The notes: generated by a model from the letters alone, not told the origin. Numbered from the stretch's first letter, positions 43,201 to 54,659 are shown. The stretch: 64,000 bases of DNA from Aspidiotus rigidus (GCA_035079385.1 JAVHKY010000013.1:6136001-6200000); one strand, 5' to 3'. Translations and numbers: made by a program.

Positions 43201-46200
43201 GAATACAGGATCGTCGTCAGGAATGATGATGGGGAAACAGAGCGGATTGTTGGCGGCGTTGTTGAAAAGACGTCCGTCATCGTCGCAGCATCGAGTAGAG
43301 TGACGTTCTGCGGCGGAAAAATAAGTTCAAGTTTACGCGCGCTCGATCGTGGAACGCGTCGAAGAATTAAACGCTTTTTCGTCACACTTACTCGCTTGAG
43401 TGGTTCCGACAGCCATCGACATATCGTGAGTGATAATCTGACCCCAGGACATTGTGACCAAAGTCCAGAGCTGATCGTTGACCGGTAAGTCGGGGAACAT
43501 AACAATACTGACTAAACGAGCCGAAGGCAGCTCAGCTTGGTTGATTACCGAGGTAGGTGGCGTGTGGATGCCTGCGGGCATACGAATAATATACAGTGTA
43601 ACATATGCGATCTACTTTTCTGGGTCAGTCGTGCGACCTACGTCGACGCGTATAGCAAGTACCGAAAAAATGTGAATACTGTTGTAGATTTGCATAATAA
43701 TACATACCGTCGGCGTATTTAGGAGCCACTAATCTACCGTATTTGGTGTTCGCGGCACCCCAAGATGGGTATCTCAAGTTGTTGCACGAACCATCTAGAG
43801 TACGGTACTTTCCGTTCGTGCACGGTTGCGCCGGAGACGAACATCCTGCGCCGATCGGTGGTGTATCGGGAGCACCGAAACTGCGAAAGCAAAAAAAAAA
43901 ACCATTTAAGTTAAGGACTTCGGGTGATTTTAATTTCTTACGTGATTCATCAGATATTTGAATGTATTTAATGGGTGAAATACGAGATATGGTCGAAAGA
44001 TGCTATCATCCAGCAAGAGAGACTATAAGAGGCGTTATTTCTTTCTCTTCTATTCTCAGGATCACTCTCCGCTCATAAGCCTCCCAACAGTCTTCATTAT
44101 ACAAAGTCTAATAGTAATACTGTTCGAGTCCCCCTTATACTAGGTCTCCGGGTTATGGCTGACTCATACTTGCAGTTTTAATAGGTACTACTCCCCGGCC
44201 TCCATTACACTGGGCTATACCAAACTATACTACGCCTACTATTAGCCTTCATCAAACTGAACCTTACATTAACCTAACATACAGCAGTTTAAAAAAGGAG
44301 ATGGAGTCCTTGTGTTCTAATCGTTACGTGTCAAAGTACACCTAAACCCACATCAGCAGTTTAAAAAAGCCTATATTGAACCAATTACAAGGATAACAGG
44401 AGGTGGATTGAACGCGTAAATTATTACAGAACCAAGCTCGCGGTCACGGCTGTTGTCGTCAGCAGGAAAAAAAAGCGATACAATAAACTTCTTCAAATTT
44501 TTCTAACAAGTCATGATTGACCACTCTGTAGTGTCAATGTCAAGTTGACTTGTACGCAGACTGATTCAAAATTGACTCAATTTATTTATCTTTAAATCGC
44601 TCTGTAGATTCAAAGATAAAGTCAATTTGTGGTTCTCTCGTGATACACGCACGTTGACTGCAAATTGACATTGATCTGGAGTCAATATCTATTCAACGTC
44701 TTCTAATTTTTTGAACAAGCCGTCCACTCTGTAGCGTCAATGTCGAGTTAATTTGTAAGTCTCTAATAATGCGTACTGATCGACTTCAAATCAACCTAAA
44801 ATTGACGTCAATTTGGAGTCAATTTTTAGTCAATTTCTTCACAATTTTCCTACAACCTGTACTGGACATTCTTGTGGCATTGATGTCAAATTGATTGACT
44901 TCACATTGATGTCAATCTAAGGTTAATTTCTATCCAACTCCTATCAATTTTTCCAACTACCTTTGATTGACCCCTCTGTAGCGTCAATGTTAAGTCAATT
45001 TGTAGTTTTGTAATGATAAATCTTGATCAACTTCAAATTGACCTCAAATTGATATCAATATGAAGTCAATTTCTTCAAATTATTCCAACAACCTGTGATT
45101 TACCAATTTTTAGCATCGATGTCATGTTGATTTGTACATGCCAAAGACGCACATTTATTGGCTTCAAATTGACGTCAATTTAGAGTCAATTTTTATTCGA
45201 CTTTTTCAAATTTTTATAATTACTTGTGATTGACCACTTTGTGGCGTCAATGTCATGTCAATTTGTAGTTGTCTAAGGATACACTCAGATTGATTTCAAA
45301 TTGACCTCAGATTTACATCAATTTGGAGTCAACGTCCAGTTGATTTCTTCAAATTTTTATAATGACCTGTGATTGACCGTTTTGTGGTTTTTTTTGCCAC
45401 ATCAATTTGTAAAGATGCGCGCTTATTGACTTCAAATTGACCTCACATTGACCTCAAAAATTCATGTCAATTTAGAGTCAATTTCTAGTTGACTTCTTGA
45501 AATTTTTTTAACAACCTGTGATTGACCGCTTCGTGGCTTTGATATCATGTCAATTTGTAGTTGTCCAAATATGTATGCTAATTGACTTCGAATTGACCTC
45601 ACATTGATCTCAAATTGAAGTCCATTTCTAGTTGACCTTGAAATTTTTATACTGACCTGTAATTGATCGCTTTGTAGCATCTGTGTCATGTCGATTTGTA
45701 GTTGTCTAAAGATGCACGCTTATTGACTTTAAATCAACCTCAAATTGATGTTGATTTGAGGTCAATTTTTAGTCGACTTTTTTAAATTGCTATAACAACC
45801 TGTGATTGTCTCCTCTGTAGCGTCAATGTTGATTCAATTTGCAATTCCCTAAAGATGCATGCTTATTGACTTCAAATTTAAATCAATTTGAGGTCAATTT
45901 TTTGTTGACTTCTTTAAATTGAAGTGCTGCGTGGAAAAGGGGCCTCTGTTCCATAAGAAATACATTAGACGGAGGCCTTTTTTCCACGCAGCGCTTCAAT
46001 TGTGATAACAACCTGTGATTGACCCCTCTGTAGCATCAATGTTAAGTCGATTTGTGGTTTTGTAATGATGTATGCTAATCAACTTCAGATCGACCTCAAA
46101 TTGATGTCAAACTGGAGTCAATTTTTAGTAGATTTCTTCAAATCCACCTCTCATTGACCTTTTTGGAGCGTCGATGTCACATTAATTTTTAGTCGTCTAA

Positions 46201-48804
46201 GGACAAATGCTTATTGGCTTAAAATTGACCTCAAATTGACGTCAATCGAGAGTTAATTCTTTTAAAGTTTTCTGACAATCTGCAATTGACCGCTCTGGAA
46301 CGTTGATGTTAAACCAACTTGTAGTTCTCTAATAATATACGTCAATGGGCGTCGAATCGACCACAAATTGATGTCAGATCAATGTCCATTTAAGGTCAAT
46401 TTGAAGTTGATTAGCATGTATCATTACAAAACTACAAATTGACTTGACATTGACGCTACACAGCGGCCAATCAATGGTCGTGGGAAAAATCTATAGCAGT
46501 TGGTTAGAAAAGTCGAATTTATCAAAATATTTTATCGATCTGAAATCGACTGCTCCATTGCGCCAAATAACAATCAATTTTTAGTGTTCTGAAAATGTAT
46601 ACTTGTCGACCTTGAATCGACATCAATTTGCAGTTGATGTTACAGCCATCCTCTTGATGTGTTCTGTGTAACCTGGTGACGTCGCTACTCACAGATAGAA
46701 TGCGTATAGTCCTAAATATATAACAAGGATCATTGAGAACCTTAATTATGCTTGATCATAGCAGCTATGGTCGAGTCAACGCAGGGTCGAAGTCCGTTTT
46801 CAGTCGACATCAAATTCTAATACCAAGCGTCGACTCAGGGCCGTCGTGACTGAAAGGAGCCAAAGGTAAGGTCTTTTCCTCCTCCTACCCGCAGTATAGC
46901 ATTTTCGACGGCCCTGAGTGAATCCTAGTTTGAACTACAGGACTGCTATGAGACGTGCTTTCTTGAGGAAGTGGCACAGTCAATAAAAGGGAACCTCCCT
47001 CTTCCCCCAACGTACGTAATAATGCAGTCTACCTGAGTGAATAATGCAGTCTACCTGTCATTCGATTCTTCACAATGCTCTTACATGAATTTTATGAAAT
47101 CGCGGGGACAGACGAAAAGGCTGTGACATTTCTTCGAGATTACGATCTTTTAGACCAGGAAAACGACGAGCCATCTTGTTCGAAATGTGGCGGAGAAATG
47201 GTGACATCTAGGAAACGTGATCGGGGCGGTACATTTCGGCCTGTCTTACCGTGTCGTAAAAAGGGATACCAGACAACTCGTTCAATAAGAACAAATGATA
47301 ATTTCTTCCATTACGTGGACGTCACGGGACGGGCGAATTGTAAGCTGTAGTTGACGGAAATCTTGGAAGTGGCTTTATTTTATGTGATGGACTTTCCAAT
47401 CGCAACAACGGAGATTCTGACCGGTAAGTCACACAGCACGATTGTCGACTGGTTCAATACGTGTCGGGAAGTGTGTTCTGCCAAAGTGCGTGCTCGTCCT
47501 CCGATGGTTCGGACACATTTTGATCCCATCCAAATAGATGAAGCGCGTTTTGCGAGAAGGCGGAAGTACCATCGGGGTCGGATGTTAGAAGGTGATCAAT
47601 CAGCTGATTTTGGCAGAAGTAGTGAATCAGAGGAACCATGGTGGACGAATAGACGGCCTATGAGTCTTCTGGCTGAAACAGGGATCTGATTGTCGCTATT
47701 TTAGGGTTCAAAGACGAGATCACACTACATCCTAATTTACTGATGCAGTTTGAGGTAGACCGCATACTGGAATAACATTTGACTATAAAAATCAGGTAGA
47801 CCGCATATTGGAATAGTACCTCACTTTTTTTAGTAACCTATTGGATTACCTAAATGGAAACAAAAGAGGTGAAATTCCTTGAGAAGGGAGATGGGGAAGA
47901 ATAATCAACTCATCCATTCTTCAAACCTCGTCTACACCGCTGCAGCTAATTAATTAGAGAAGTAAGTGGAAATAAACTTTCAAAGGCTCATGGGCCAAAA
48001 TGGTACAAATTTTTATATGATCTTCACTCTGCTATAAAGGTAGAGCTACAGACGAGGGGGGGGGGAGTAAAGGAGGACGAGCAAGAAGCAAAGAAAGGTA
48101 AAGAGGATAAGGAATATCAAGTTAGACAATACCCCAGTTCAATCTTCGGGTCTTCAACACAATCCTCCTTCTTATGTCATCTTTTTACAGCAACAATGTC
48201 TTCAATAATCAAATGTCTACAAGCAGTCCCTTCAGTATCGCTTTCGTCCTCTCTCTCTCTCTATCATCAATCAAGATTAATCTTGATAATCTGCTGAATC
48301 TTCTAGAAACGAATATTAATTAATACTCACCCTGGAATAGTTGCGGTTGCTGGCGAAGATGTCGTTGCTGCATTGAATCCGAAGGAGGTGAATCCTGGAG
48401 CGGTGTATGGTGACGCTGCCGAGTAACCCGATCCAGAATATCCGGATCCACTAGATGGTACCGCTCCGAACGCTGGACCTGGACGGAACTGAGGTATGCT
48501 AGGGAATATCGGCTTAAATCCGCCGTACTCTACAATCGGTCCGTTAGTATTGATATAGGAACGTGGTGGACCGTAGCCCGTTGCTTCGGCATAATTATCT
48601 GTAATCATTAGCGAACTAGAGAACATTCGATAAACCTGCGTACACAATAATCTGAGCGTTCGTGTTTCAATACTTGCCTGAAACGTTATATTGGTAACTC
48701 GATCTAGGATTATATGTATAATAGGAATCTTGACTGTAGAGACCGAAAACAGCGGTCAGCTGCACGGCGGCGATCAGTAAATGTGTGCGAGGTGATTTTC
48801 TCAT
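36689..48804 (-). CDS. Secreted heme peroxidase, insect peroxidase/peroxinectin-like (13 exons)
   Basis: This belongs to the animal haem peroxidase family, whose members oxidise substrates with hydrogen peroxide outside the cell. Exons (5' to 3'): 48804-48678, 48598-48331, 43880-43708, 43571-43392, 43307-43111, 43034-42839, 42758-42561, 42415-42268, 41986-41830, 37534-37364, 37274-37076, 36998-36893, 36824-36689. Frames join to 751 aa and a TAA stop. The start [20 protein letters not shown] is a signal peptide. Residues about 43-131 are Gly/Ser/Pro/Tyr-rich. The catalytic domain follows: [29 protein letters not shown] (distal His ~238), [33 protein letters not shown] (proximal His ~488) and [18 protein letters not shown]. 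Thr precedes the distal His and Gln (~387) sits in RANQNTQLT, where myeloperoxidase has haem-bound Asp and Glu. Intron 1 of the coding part uses a GC donor. Family assignment is very secure; the exact orthologue is not. Confidence 0.94.
38775..38830. mobile_element. Small hairpin element with conserved loop, copy 2
   Basis: The loop CCCATAAGAAATACATTGA is nearly identical to copy 1. The stem is AGAAGGGCGTCCGT against GTGGACACCCTTTT, different from the other copies yet still largely paired. Confidence 0.6.
39540..40400. repeat. ATTT microsatellite cluster
   Basis: Runs of TTTA/ATTT units at about 39590-39680, 39895-39955 and 40210-40320, with related AATTAATT words between. Simple-sequence expansion within a peroxidase intron. 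Confidence 0.85.
44510..46480. repeat. Satellite-like tandem array, period ~130-150 bp, in a peroxidase intron
   Basis: About 13 diverged monomers. Each contains CTGTGATTGACC, CTCTGTAGCGTCAATG, TCAATTTGTAGTT and several TTGAC/GTCAA words. The phrase GATTGACC or a variant recurs near 44516, 44965, 45228, 45372, 45521, 45662, 45805, 46016, 46155 and 46285, giving steps of about 129-149 bases (one step is lengthened by a hairpin insertion). The last part, at about 46400-46480, is in reverse orientation. No ORF. Confidence 0.8.
45921..45997. mobile_element. Small hairpin element with conserved loop, copy 3 (77 bp), inserted in satellite
   Basis: A long hairpin: GAAGTGCTGCGTGGAAAAGG with mirror CGCAGCGCTTC, loop TTCCATAAGAAATACATTAG. 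Neighbouring monomers read straight through the same point (TTTAAATTGCTATAACAACC), while here the sequence is broken and AATT is present on both sides. This makes it an insertion with a 4-5-bp duplication. Confidence 0.65.
46481..47017. other. Peroxidase intron between satellite and Merlin-like element
   Basis: Some GTCAA-rich satellite-like sequence persists to about 46640. Beyond that I see nothing recognisable. Confidence 0.4.
47018..47815 (+). mobile_element. Merlin/ISXO2-like DNA transposon, decayed
   Basis: The ends carry doubled short repeats: ATGCAGTCTACCTG twice at the left (47019-47035, 47040-47057) and its mirror, AGGTAGACCGCAT, twice at the right (47753-47773, 47793-47814). About 800 bp between them holds a broken transposase reading in the opposite direction to the peroxidase gene. 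The whole unit sits inside a peroxidase intron. Confidence 0.7.
47075..47689 (+). pseudogene. ISXO2/Merlin-type transposase, stop codon and C-terminal loss
   Basis: The first frame (47075-47350) has a zinc-ribbon start (CSKCGGEM...LPCRKKGYQ) and ends at a TAG. The next in-frame segment (47351-47689) carries the family core: [19 protein letters not shown] and [20 protein letters not shown], with the first catalytic Asp in QIDE. Beyond about 47595 the frame shifts; [19 protein letters not shown] in another frame may be the continuation. The internal stop, frameshift and missing rest of the DDE domain make it inactive. Merlin elements are the eukaryotic relatives of IS1016/ISXO2. Confidence 0.8.
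47816..48330. other. Rest of the large peroxidase intron
   Basis: Contains a G run (about 48057-48065) and a short CT microsatellite near 48256. No exon. Confidence 0.5.
48670..48678 (-). other. GC-AG intron donor in the peroxidase gene
   Basis: The signal-peptide exon ends ...AACGTTTCAG followed by GCAAGT, the classical GC-donor consensus. Joining here gives G|AT AAT TAT = Asp-Asn-Tyr and keeps frame. Using the nearby GT (GGCAA|GTATTG) instead would create an immediate stop on joining to 48598. Confidence 0.75.
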
Positions 48805-49718
48805 TTTCACAGCGTCTGTTGGAAAAGAATGAAATAGAAAGTTTAAAGATTTTATACGGCTGAAAAGATTCTTCATAGAGGGGGGGTCAACATAATCTGA
48901 AGAGGAGAATGTTATGTTGACCGAAGGTTCTCGAAGCATTGTGTGTATAGACTAACGATTTCTAAGACTTAGCTTCCGGATTGAATAATTTGATCCGTTC
49001 GCTCTACTGCGAGTGAAGATGGGAACTATTGTGAGCCGCCGGTATGCTTGTTGACAGTTCCAAATCTTAAAAAAAAAAGTTGTAAAGGAAGTTGTAGATC
49101 GCTATGTAGGAGAAAAAGCACGAGTCATTTTTTTGGTCACGTCCTGTATATTAAGTCGAGGCGACCGAATGTTCAGAAAAGAATACGACACAATTATGAC
49201 AATTACCGATTAACTTCACGTTTCGAATAGAACTGTCACGTCTGTGTACTTATGATACTGTAAGTGTCGCATTGAATTCTTTAGTTTTCGATTTTGTTTT
49301 CCTTGAAGCGATTAGACGGGTATACTCGTACGTGTAAACGTTCGTTCTATAACATATTAATAAATTAGCGAAACTAAACTCTCTAATCTCTTTAATCGAT
49401 AACAGGTCCGCGTTTATAAGCCGCAACAACATATGTGCCTCATGAGAAATTAGAGGATAAGTGAAGTATTTTTGCTGGTTTTATTTCTCTGTACAGGTCA
49501 AATTTTTGTGACAAATTATAATCGTATTAAAAAGATAATATTGTTGTGTTCCATTAATGCCCTATATTTAGTCCAACTTTTTGAAATGAGTCAAATCGGT
49601 AAACGGTACCTATTTAGCGAAATTGAGATCATCGATGCGAACGTATATTATAAGAATCAGCAAATTATGACAGAATTTTTTTATTAGAACTTGAATCTGT
49701 CCGAGAGAGAAAACTAGG
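48805..49718 (-). other. Peroxidase 5' region, start exon acceptor and flank
   Basis: On the minus strand TTTTCCAACAG at 48826-48816 is a good acceptor, so the ATG exon starts at 48815 with a short leader. At least one upstream non-coding exon is therefore implied, but I cannot place it. No other gene is visible. Confidence 0.4.
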
Positions 49719-49720
49719 TA

Positions 49721-49944
49721 CACGGAGAAAAAACTATAGTAAATTTGACTAAGAACATAGTAAAGCCGGTCCAGTCACGATTTTTTAGTAAAAACAACTG
49801 AGCAATTTCAGTAATATTTAGTTTTATTCACTACTTTTTCTCGTAAGTATAACTATATTTTTTAGTCGTTATAACCATAATCTTCGACTGGACCGGCTTT
49901 ACTATGTTTTTTAGTTAAAAGTACCACCAAAATTTTTCTCAGTG
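49721..49944. mobile_element. 224-bp TA-flanked MITE
   Basis: Ends CACGGAGAAAAA and TTTTTCTCAGTG are inverted, bordered by TA on both sides (49719-49720, 49945-49946). A second inverted pair, ACATAGTAAAGCCGGTCCAG / CTGGACCGGCTTTACTATGT, lies inside. Structure fits a Tc1/mariner-type non-autonomous element. Confidence 0.75.
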
Positions 49945-49946
49945 TA

Positions 49947-50485
49947 GAATGCTATGAAGCTGGATAAAATGATCTACGTAGTGGCAAAGCTCAAGGAATT
50001 TGACGAGGTAGAAATCATTATTTGTTTTAGGAACACTTAGGTGGAAATAGTGTACAGGGTATAAAAAAAGAAGAATATTTTTCTTTTAATATCCAACAAA
50101 CCAAAATTCACGGTTTACTTGGGGTAAACACTTTCAAGGAAAATATTGCGGACGAAAATGTCAACTTTCATGGCTTCGGCTTCCCGCTTTTGATTACTGG
50201 AAAAATTTAGCAGCTTTTGGCTGATAAATCAGTTATGCAGAAGCTATCCAAATACAAGAGAATTGGTCAGAAGAATTAAGGTTTTATCATGAATAAGATA
50301 ACAGAAATTGTCTTGTGAGAAAAACAAAAATTTATAATTCAACCTTCTAAAGGTGGGGCCACGAATAAATTTTATTAATTACATCTTCGTTCTTTCTATC
50401 AACGTACCCCGACAGTTACCGTTTTCAAAAAGCCAAACAGAATAAGAAATCAGAATATTGGCTCACCTTAGTACTTCACATGAAA
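49947..50485. other. Intergenic, nothing recognised
   Basis: AT-rich sequence with no supported gene or repeat. Confidence 0.4.
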
Positions 50486-50549
50486 TTTCTGTCAATTTCT
50501 CGAAATTTTATCATTATTCGAAGATGAGCAGAGATCAACTTCAGCAAAA

Positions 50550-53270
50550 GGCTCTAGCCGGGGGGGGGGGGGGAATGGCACTGGTCGGAAAATGTTTCAA
50601 ATGTCCGTCAAAATGTTGTCCCCAATGAGAAAACTCGAAATCCAAAAAATTGAACCCATCCGCTCAACCACATGGGCTGCAGAGTGATTTTTAGGCCTAA
50701 AATCCAAATAGCTATATCTTAGCCAATAATGATCGCACAGCGATGAAACTTGAGGACATTTTAGTATATGTGAACGTTCATCCATGGTATTTTTTTCAAA
50801 AAAAACCATTCATATTTTCCCTAGTTTCTAGCTATAACAAAACTTCAAACTCGAATAAAAAAAAAATCGGGGGGGGGGGGGAGGCACCTTGGAAAAATCA
50901 TTCATTTGAAGCGCCATACCCTCTACTACAACATACATGAGTACCATAGTCCTCGGTGAGGTGCAAATCAATATTTAATGAATTTGTGTGATTTTTCCAT
51001 GAATAGCGGGGTGAGCTATGACTGCTACCGCAATAGACCGCGAGAAATCAATGGTCAATGTTCGAGGTGAAAAATACGCACTCCTCCATGAGATGAAATG
51101 GGAATGTTGATAGACCAAAAATATATTTTTAGTATTTCGTTTATCGATTTGGTCAATTCTTCACCGATTAGGTGGAGTACGTTAGATTGAGAAAAATAGT
51201 TGAAAAATTCTCCAGTCGCTGGGACGATCTAGAAATAGTACCGAATCCAGAAAATCAACTTTTTCAACATGGAGAGCCCTGATTTTTCGTATGTTGTTCA
51301 TCAAAAAGGTCAAATCTTATGTTAATACCTCCGCCGAATTTGAAAAAATAGTCTAGAAATTCTTCAGTCGCTGGAATAGTCTGAAAATGAAAAATTGAAA
51401 AATCTGCTATTTGAACTCGGAGAATCGTGATTTTTATATTCTATTTATCAATAAGGTCAATTTTTGAGTAAATACATCCGTATTTCGAAAAAAATATTCT
51501 ATAAATTCTCCAGACGCTTATTGGTACGGTCGATTCTTCTAAGAACACTTACACCGAGTTTTAAAAAAATTGAAAAAAATTCTCCAGTCGTTGAGATGCT
51601 CAGAAAATATTAAAAAATCAAAGATACATACCCGCCACAATGATTTATGTGTTACTTTTCCCCCCTCGAGTCGCAGCGGTACAAATTGTATTACTGATAG
51701 CCGTGACTCGCATGATGTGGAGGAATCCTTTTCCGAGACTCAAGAAGACAATCATCTCCTTTGTATTGTCATGCTCATGAATTCCAATATTTGAAGCATT
51801 GTCACCTCAACTCGAGAGGAGATTCCTGCACTTCATGGAAGTGCACGGCTCCCAGTAACACACTTTGTACCTCTACGACTTCAGGGGAACAAAAATAAAC
51901 ATTCAACACTTTAAAGTAAAGGAAATGAATCTTAGGGGTGGGTGTGTATCGGTTTTTTACTTTTTCCAGAGCGTCCTAGCGACTGGAGAATTTATTGACT
52001 ATTTTTTTCCAACTTCTAAGACTTATCAACATAAGATTTGACCTAATTGATGAAGAACATACCAAAAATCAGGGCTCTCCATGTTGAAAAAGTGGATTTT
52101 CTGAACTTGGTATTTCTAGACCGGTCCGGCAACTGCAGAATTTACTGACTAACTCGGTGGATGTATTTACATAAGAATTGACCTTGTTGAAAAACAGAAT
52201 ATGAAAAATCACGGTTTTCCATGTTGGAAAAGTGGATTACCTGGAGTTTTTACTATTTCCAGGGCATCCCAGAAACTGGAGAATTTTTTGACTATTTTTT
52301 TTTCAAACTCAGCGAACATGTTTACATAAGAATTGAACGGAATGTGGAATGGAATACCAAAACTCACGATTCTCCAGGGTGAAAAAGTGGATTTCCCCGA
52401 TTTATTGTCATTTCCAGACCATGACGGCGGCTGGAAAATTTTTTGACTATTTTTTTCAAATTTGGTGTACATGTTTACTTAGGAATTGAACGAATTGATG
52501 AATGAAATACCAAAACCCACGGTCCTCCAGGGTGAAAAAGTGGATTTTCTCACTTCTCTTCTATTTTCATACTGTTCCAGCGACTGGAGAATTTTTCAAC
52601 TACTTTTCTCAATCTAACGTACTCCACCTAATCGGTGGACGTGTTTACATAAGAATTGACCAAATTGATAAACGAAATACTAAAAATATATTTTTGGTCT
52701 ATCAACATTCCCATTTCATCTCATGGAGGAGTGTGTATTTTGCACCTGAAACATTGATCATTGATTTCTCGCGGTCTATTGCGGTAGCAGTCGTAGTTCA
52801 CCCCGCTATTCATGGAAAAATCACAGAAATTCATTAAATATTGATTTTTTTGGGAATGTTGCACCTCACCGAGGACTATGGTACTCATGTATGTTGTAGT
52901 AGAGGGTATGGCGCTTCAAATGAATGGTTTTCCCCAGGTGCCTCCCCCGCCGTTTTTTTTTTTATTCGAGTTTGAAGTTTTGTTATAGCTAGAAACTAGG
53001 GAAAATATGAATGGTTTTTTTTGAAAAAAATACCATGGATGAACGTTCACATATACTAAAATGTCCTCGAGTTTCATCGCTGTGCGATCATTATTGGCTG
53101 AGATATAGCCATTTGGATTTTAGGCCTAAAAATCACTCTGCAGCCCATGTGGGTGAGCGGATGGGTCCAATTTTTTGGATTTCGAGTTTTCTCATTGGGG
53201 ACAACATTTTAACGGACATTTGAAACATTTTCCGACCAGTGCCATTTTCCCCCCTTATCCGGCTAGAGCC
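50550..53270. mobile_element. 2.7-kb foldback element with ~690-bp arms and internal tandem repeats
   Basis: The left end GGCTCTAGCCGG and the right end CCGGCTAGAGCC start arms that match in reverse complement over roughly 50550-51240 and 52580-53270. Between them are degenerate units of about 130-150 bp containing AAATTCTCCAGTCGCTGG and AATCAACTTTTTCAACATGG, in one orientation on the left and the other on the right. No transposase was seen. The element is bordered by a 64-base direct repeat (50486-50549 and 53271-53334). The two matching 70-codon frames (50597-50809 minus, 53011-53223 plus) are a by-product of arm identity. Confidence 0.8.
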
Positions 53271-53334
53271 TTTCTGTCAATTTCTCGAAATTTTATCATT
53301 TTTCGAAGTTGAGCAGAGATCAACTTCAGCAAAA

Positions 53335-54659
53335 TTTCTTTATAATATTATGAGAAAAATAAAGAAAAAAAAAACAGAAGCTAACATGTCTCCTCGAGAC
53401 ACACTTACTGTAGCATTTTATATGCCAATGATTGTTCGGCCGAAGAATACCAACTAAAAATTTCAAATCGACGCACAACAGCAATATTATTTTGTAGCGA
53501 ACAACTAAGAGATGGATATGGCTGCGTTTTATGGGCAAATTAGGCCTTCGAGGCGATATGCAACCAAGAGCGATCGTTTCATGGAATAAAGAAAAATATG
53601 TATTGTTCAAAAAACATATTTTTATAGTGTACGTGCATATGAAAAGCGCCCACTTGGTCGATCACAGTTTTTCTTAAAATTGCAAAAGTTTGAATGTAGG
53701 TCCGAATTGTAATTTTTTGTATTTTGATGTATCATTGTATAAAAAAACCTCAGGTTTCCAGTAGTAAGATTCTTTCTTGAGATAAAACCTATAAATTGAA
53801 CGAAATCATGAGAAAGTGAGATCTTCATATTTTGTTCTGTGACACTTGATAATTTCTTCATCTGTGACAAAAAAAACTTTGAAATACTGTAGCTTATCCT
53901 CAACTGGATCAATTTTCATCTTTTTCTTTTAATTTGACCCTTACACTCTAGTAATTAATATAAACTTAGTATTCTTCTTTCCAGAATGTTTTTTTCCAGA
54001 AGTTTAAACATTTTACGTAAATTTTACGAAACATCGTAAACTTCTGTAATGCAATATTCCGTAAAAACCCGATTTTCCTTTCAACTTCAATACCACTTTC
54101 CTGAAATGAATTTTGGACCTAACAATTTCAAGAAGGTCTTTTTGAACTCAGAATTTCATCTACTTTCACACTCCACTTATAACTCCATACCGACCAAGCG
54201 GACCCTTTTCATATGCATGTACACTAAAATATCTCGAAGTATCGCCAAAAAAAGTGGTTTTTCTATCAAAATTCATATCTGAAGCAGTTTAGTGGGTGGA
54301 CCTAGTGACATGTTTCATGTCTTTAGTCTCACCTCACCCCAATTTAAAAATCGGCGAGTACACCCACCCCCTCCCTTCCCCTCCGCCAAATTAATAGAAT
54401 TGAAATATTTGAAATTTTTCGAATAAAATTCAAAATGTAAAGAAATAAATTGAAAGAATAATCTTTATTTTTTAATTTCACGTTGACCGCATAGTTAATA
54501 AATAGAGTCTGGAAGTTAGTGCAGTATAAATGCCCCGTCTGCGCAAGAAAAACTGCAAAAATTGCAATAAAAACAAGTCGAAAAAACTGAAAACATGTAA
54601 TATAATTTTGAAAACGTCAAGTTAAAAAAATTGAAAAATACGAATTATCCTAAAATATG
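53335..54659. other. Intergenic, nothing recognised
   Basis: Several short frames occur without family motifs. No RNA gene or defined repeat seen. Confidence 0.4.

Noticed and set aside
48667..48939. Upstream ATG extending the peroxidase frame to 48939
   Set aside because: A good acceptor at 48816 precedes the inner ATG, which begins a typical signal peptide; the extension is probably intron.
50597..53223. A 70-codon frame conserved at 50597-50809 (minus) and 53011-53223 (plus)
   Set aside because: The two copies lie in the inverted arms of one foldback element, so similarity follows from arm identity. Several of the few differences change the amino acid, which does not suggest protein-level constraint.
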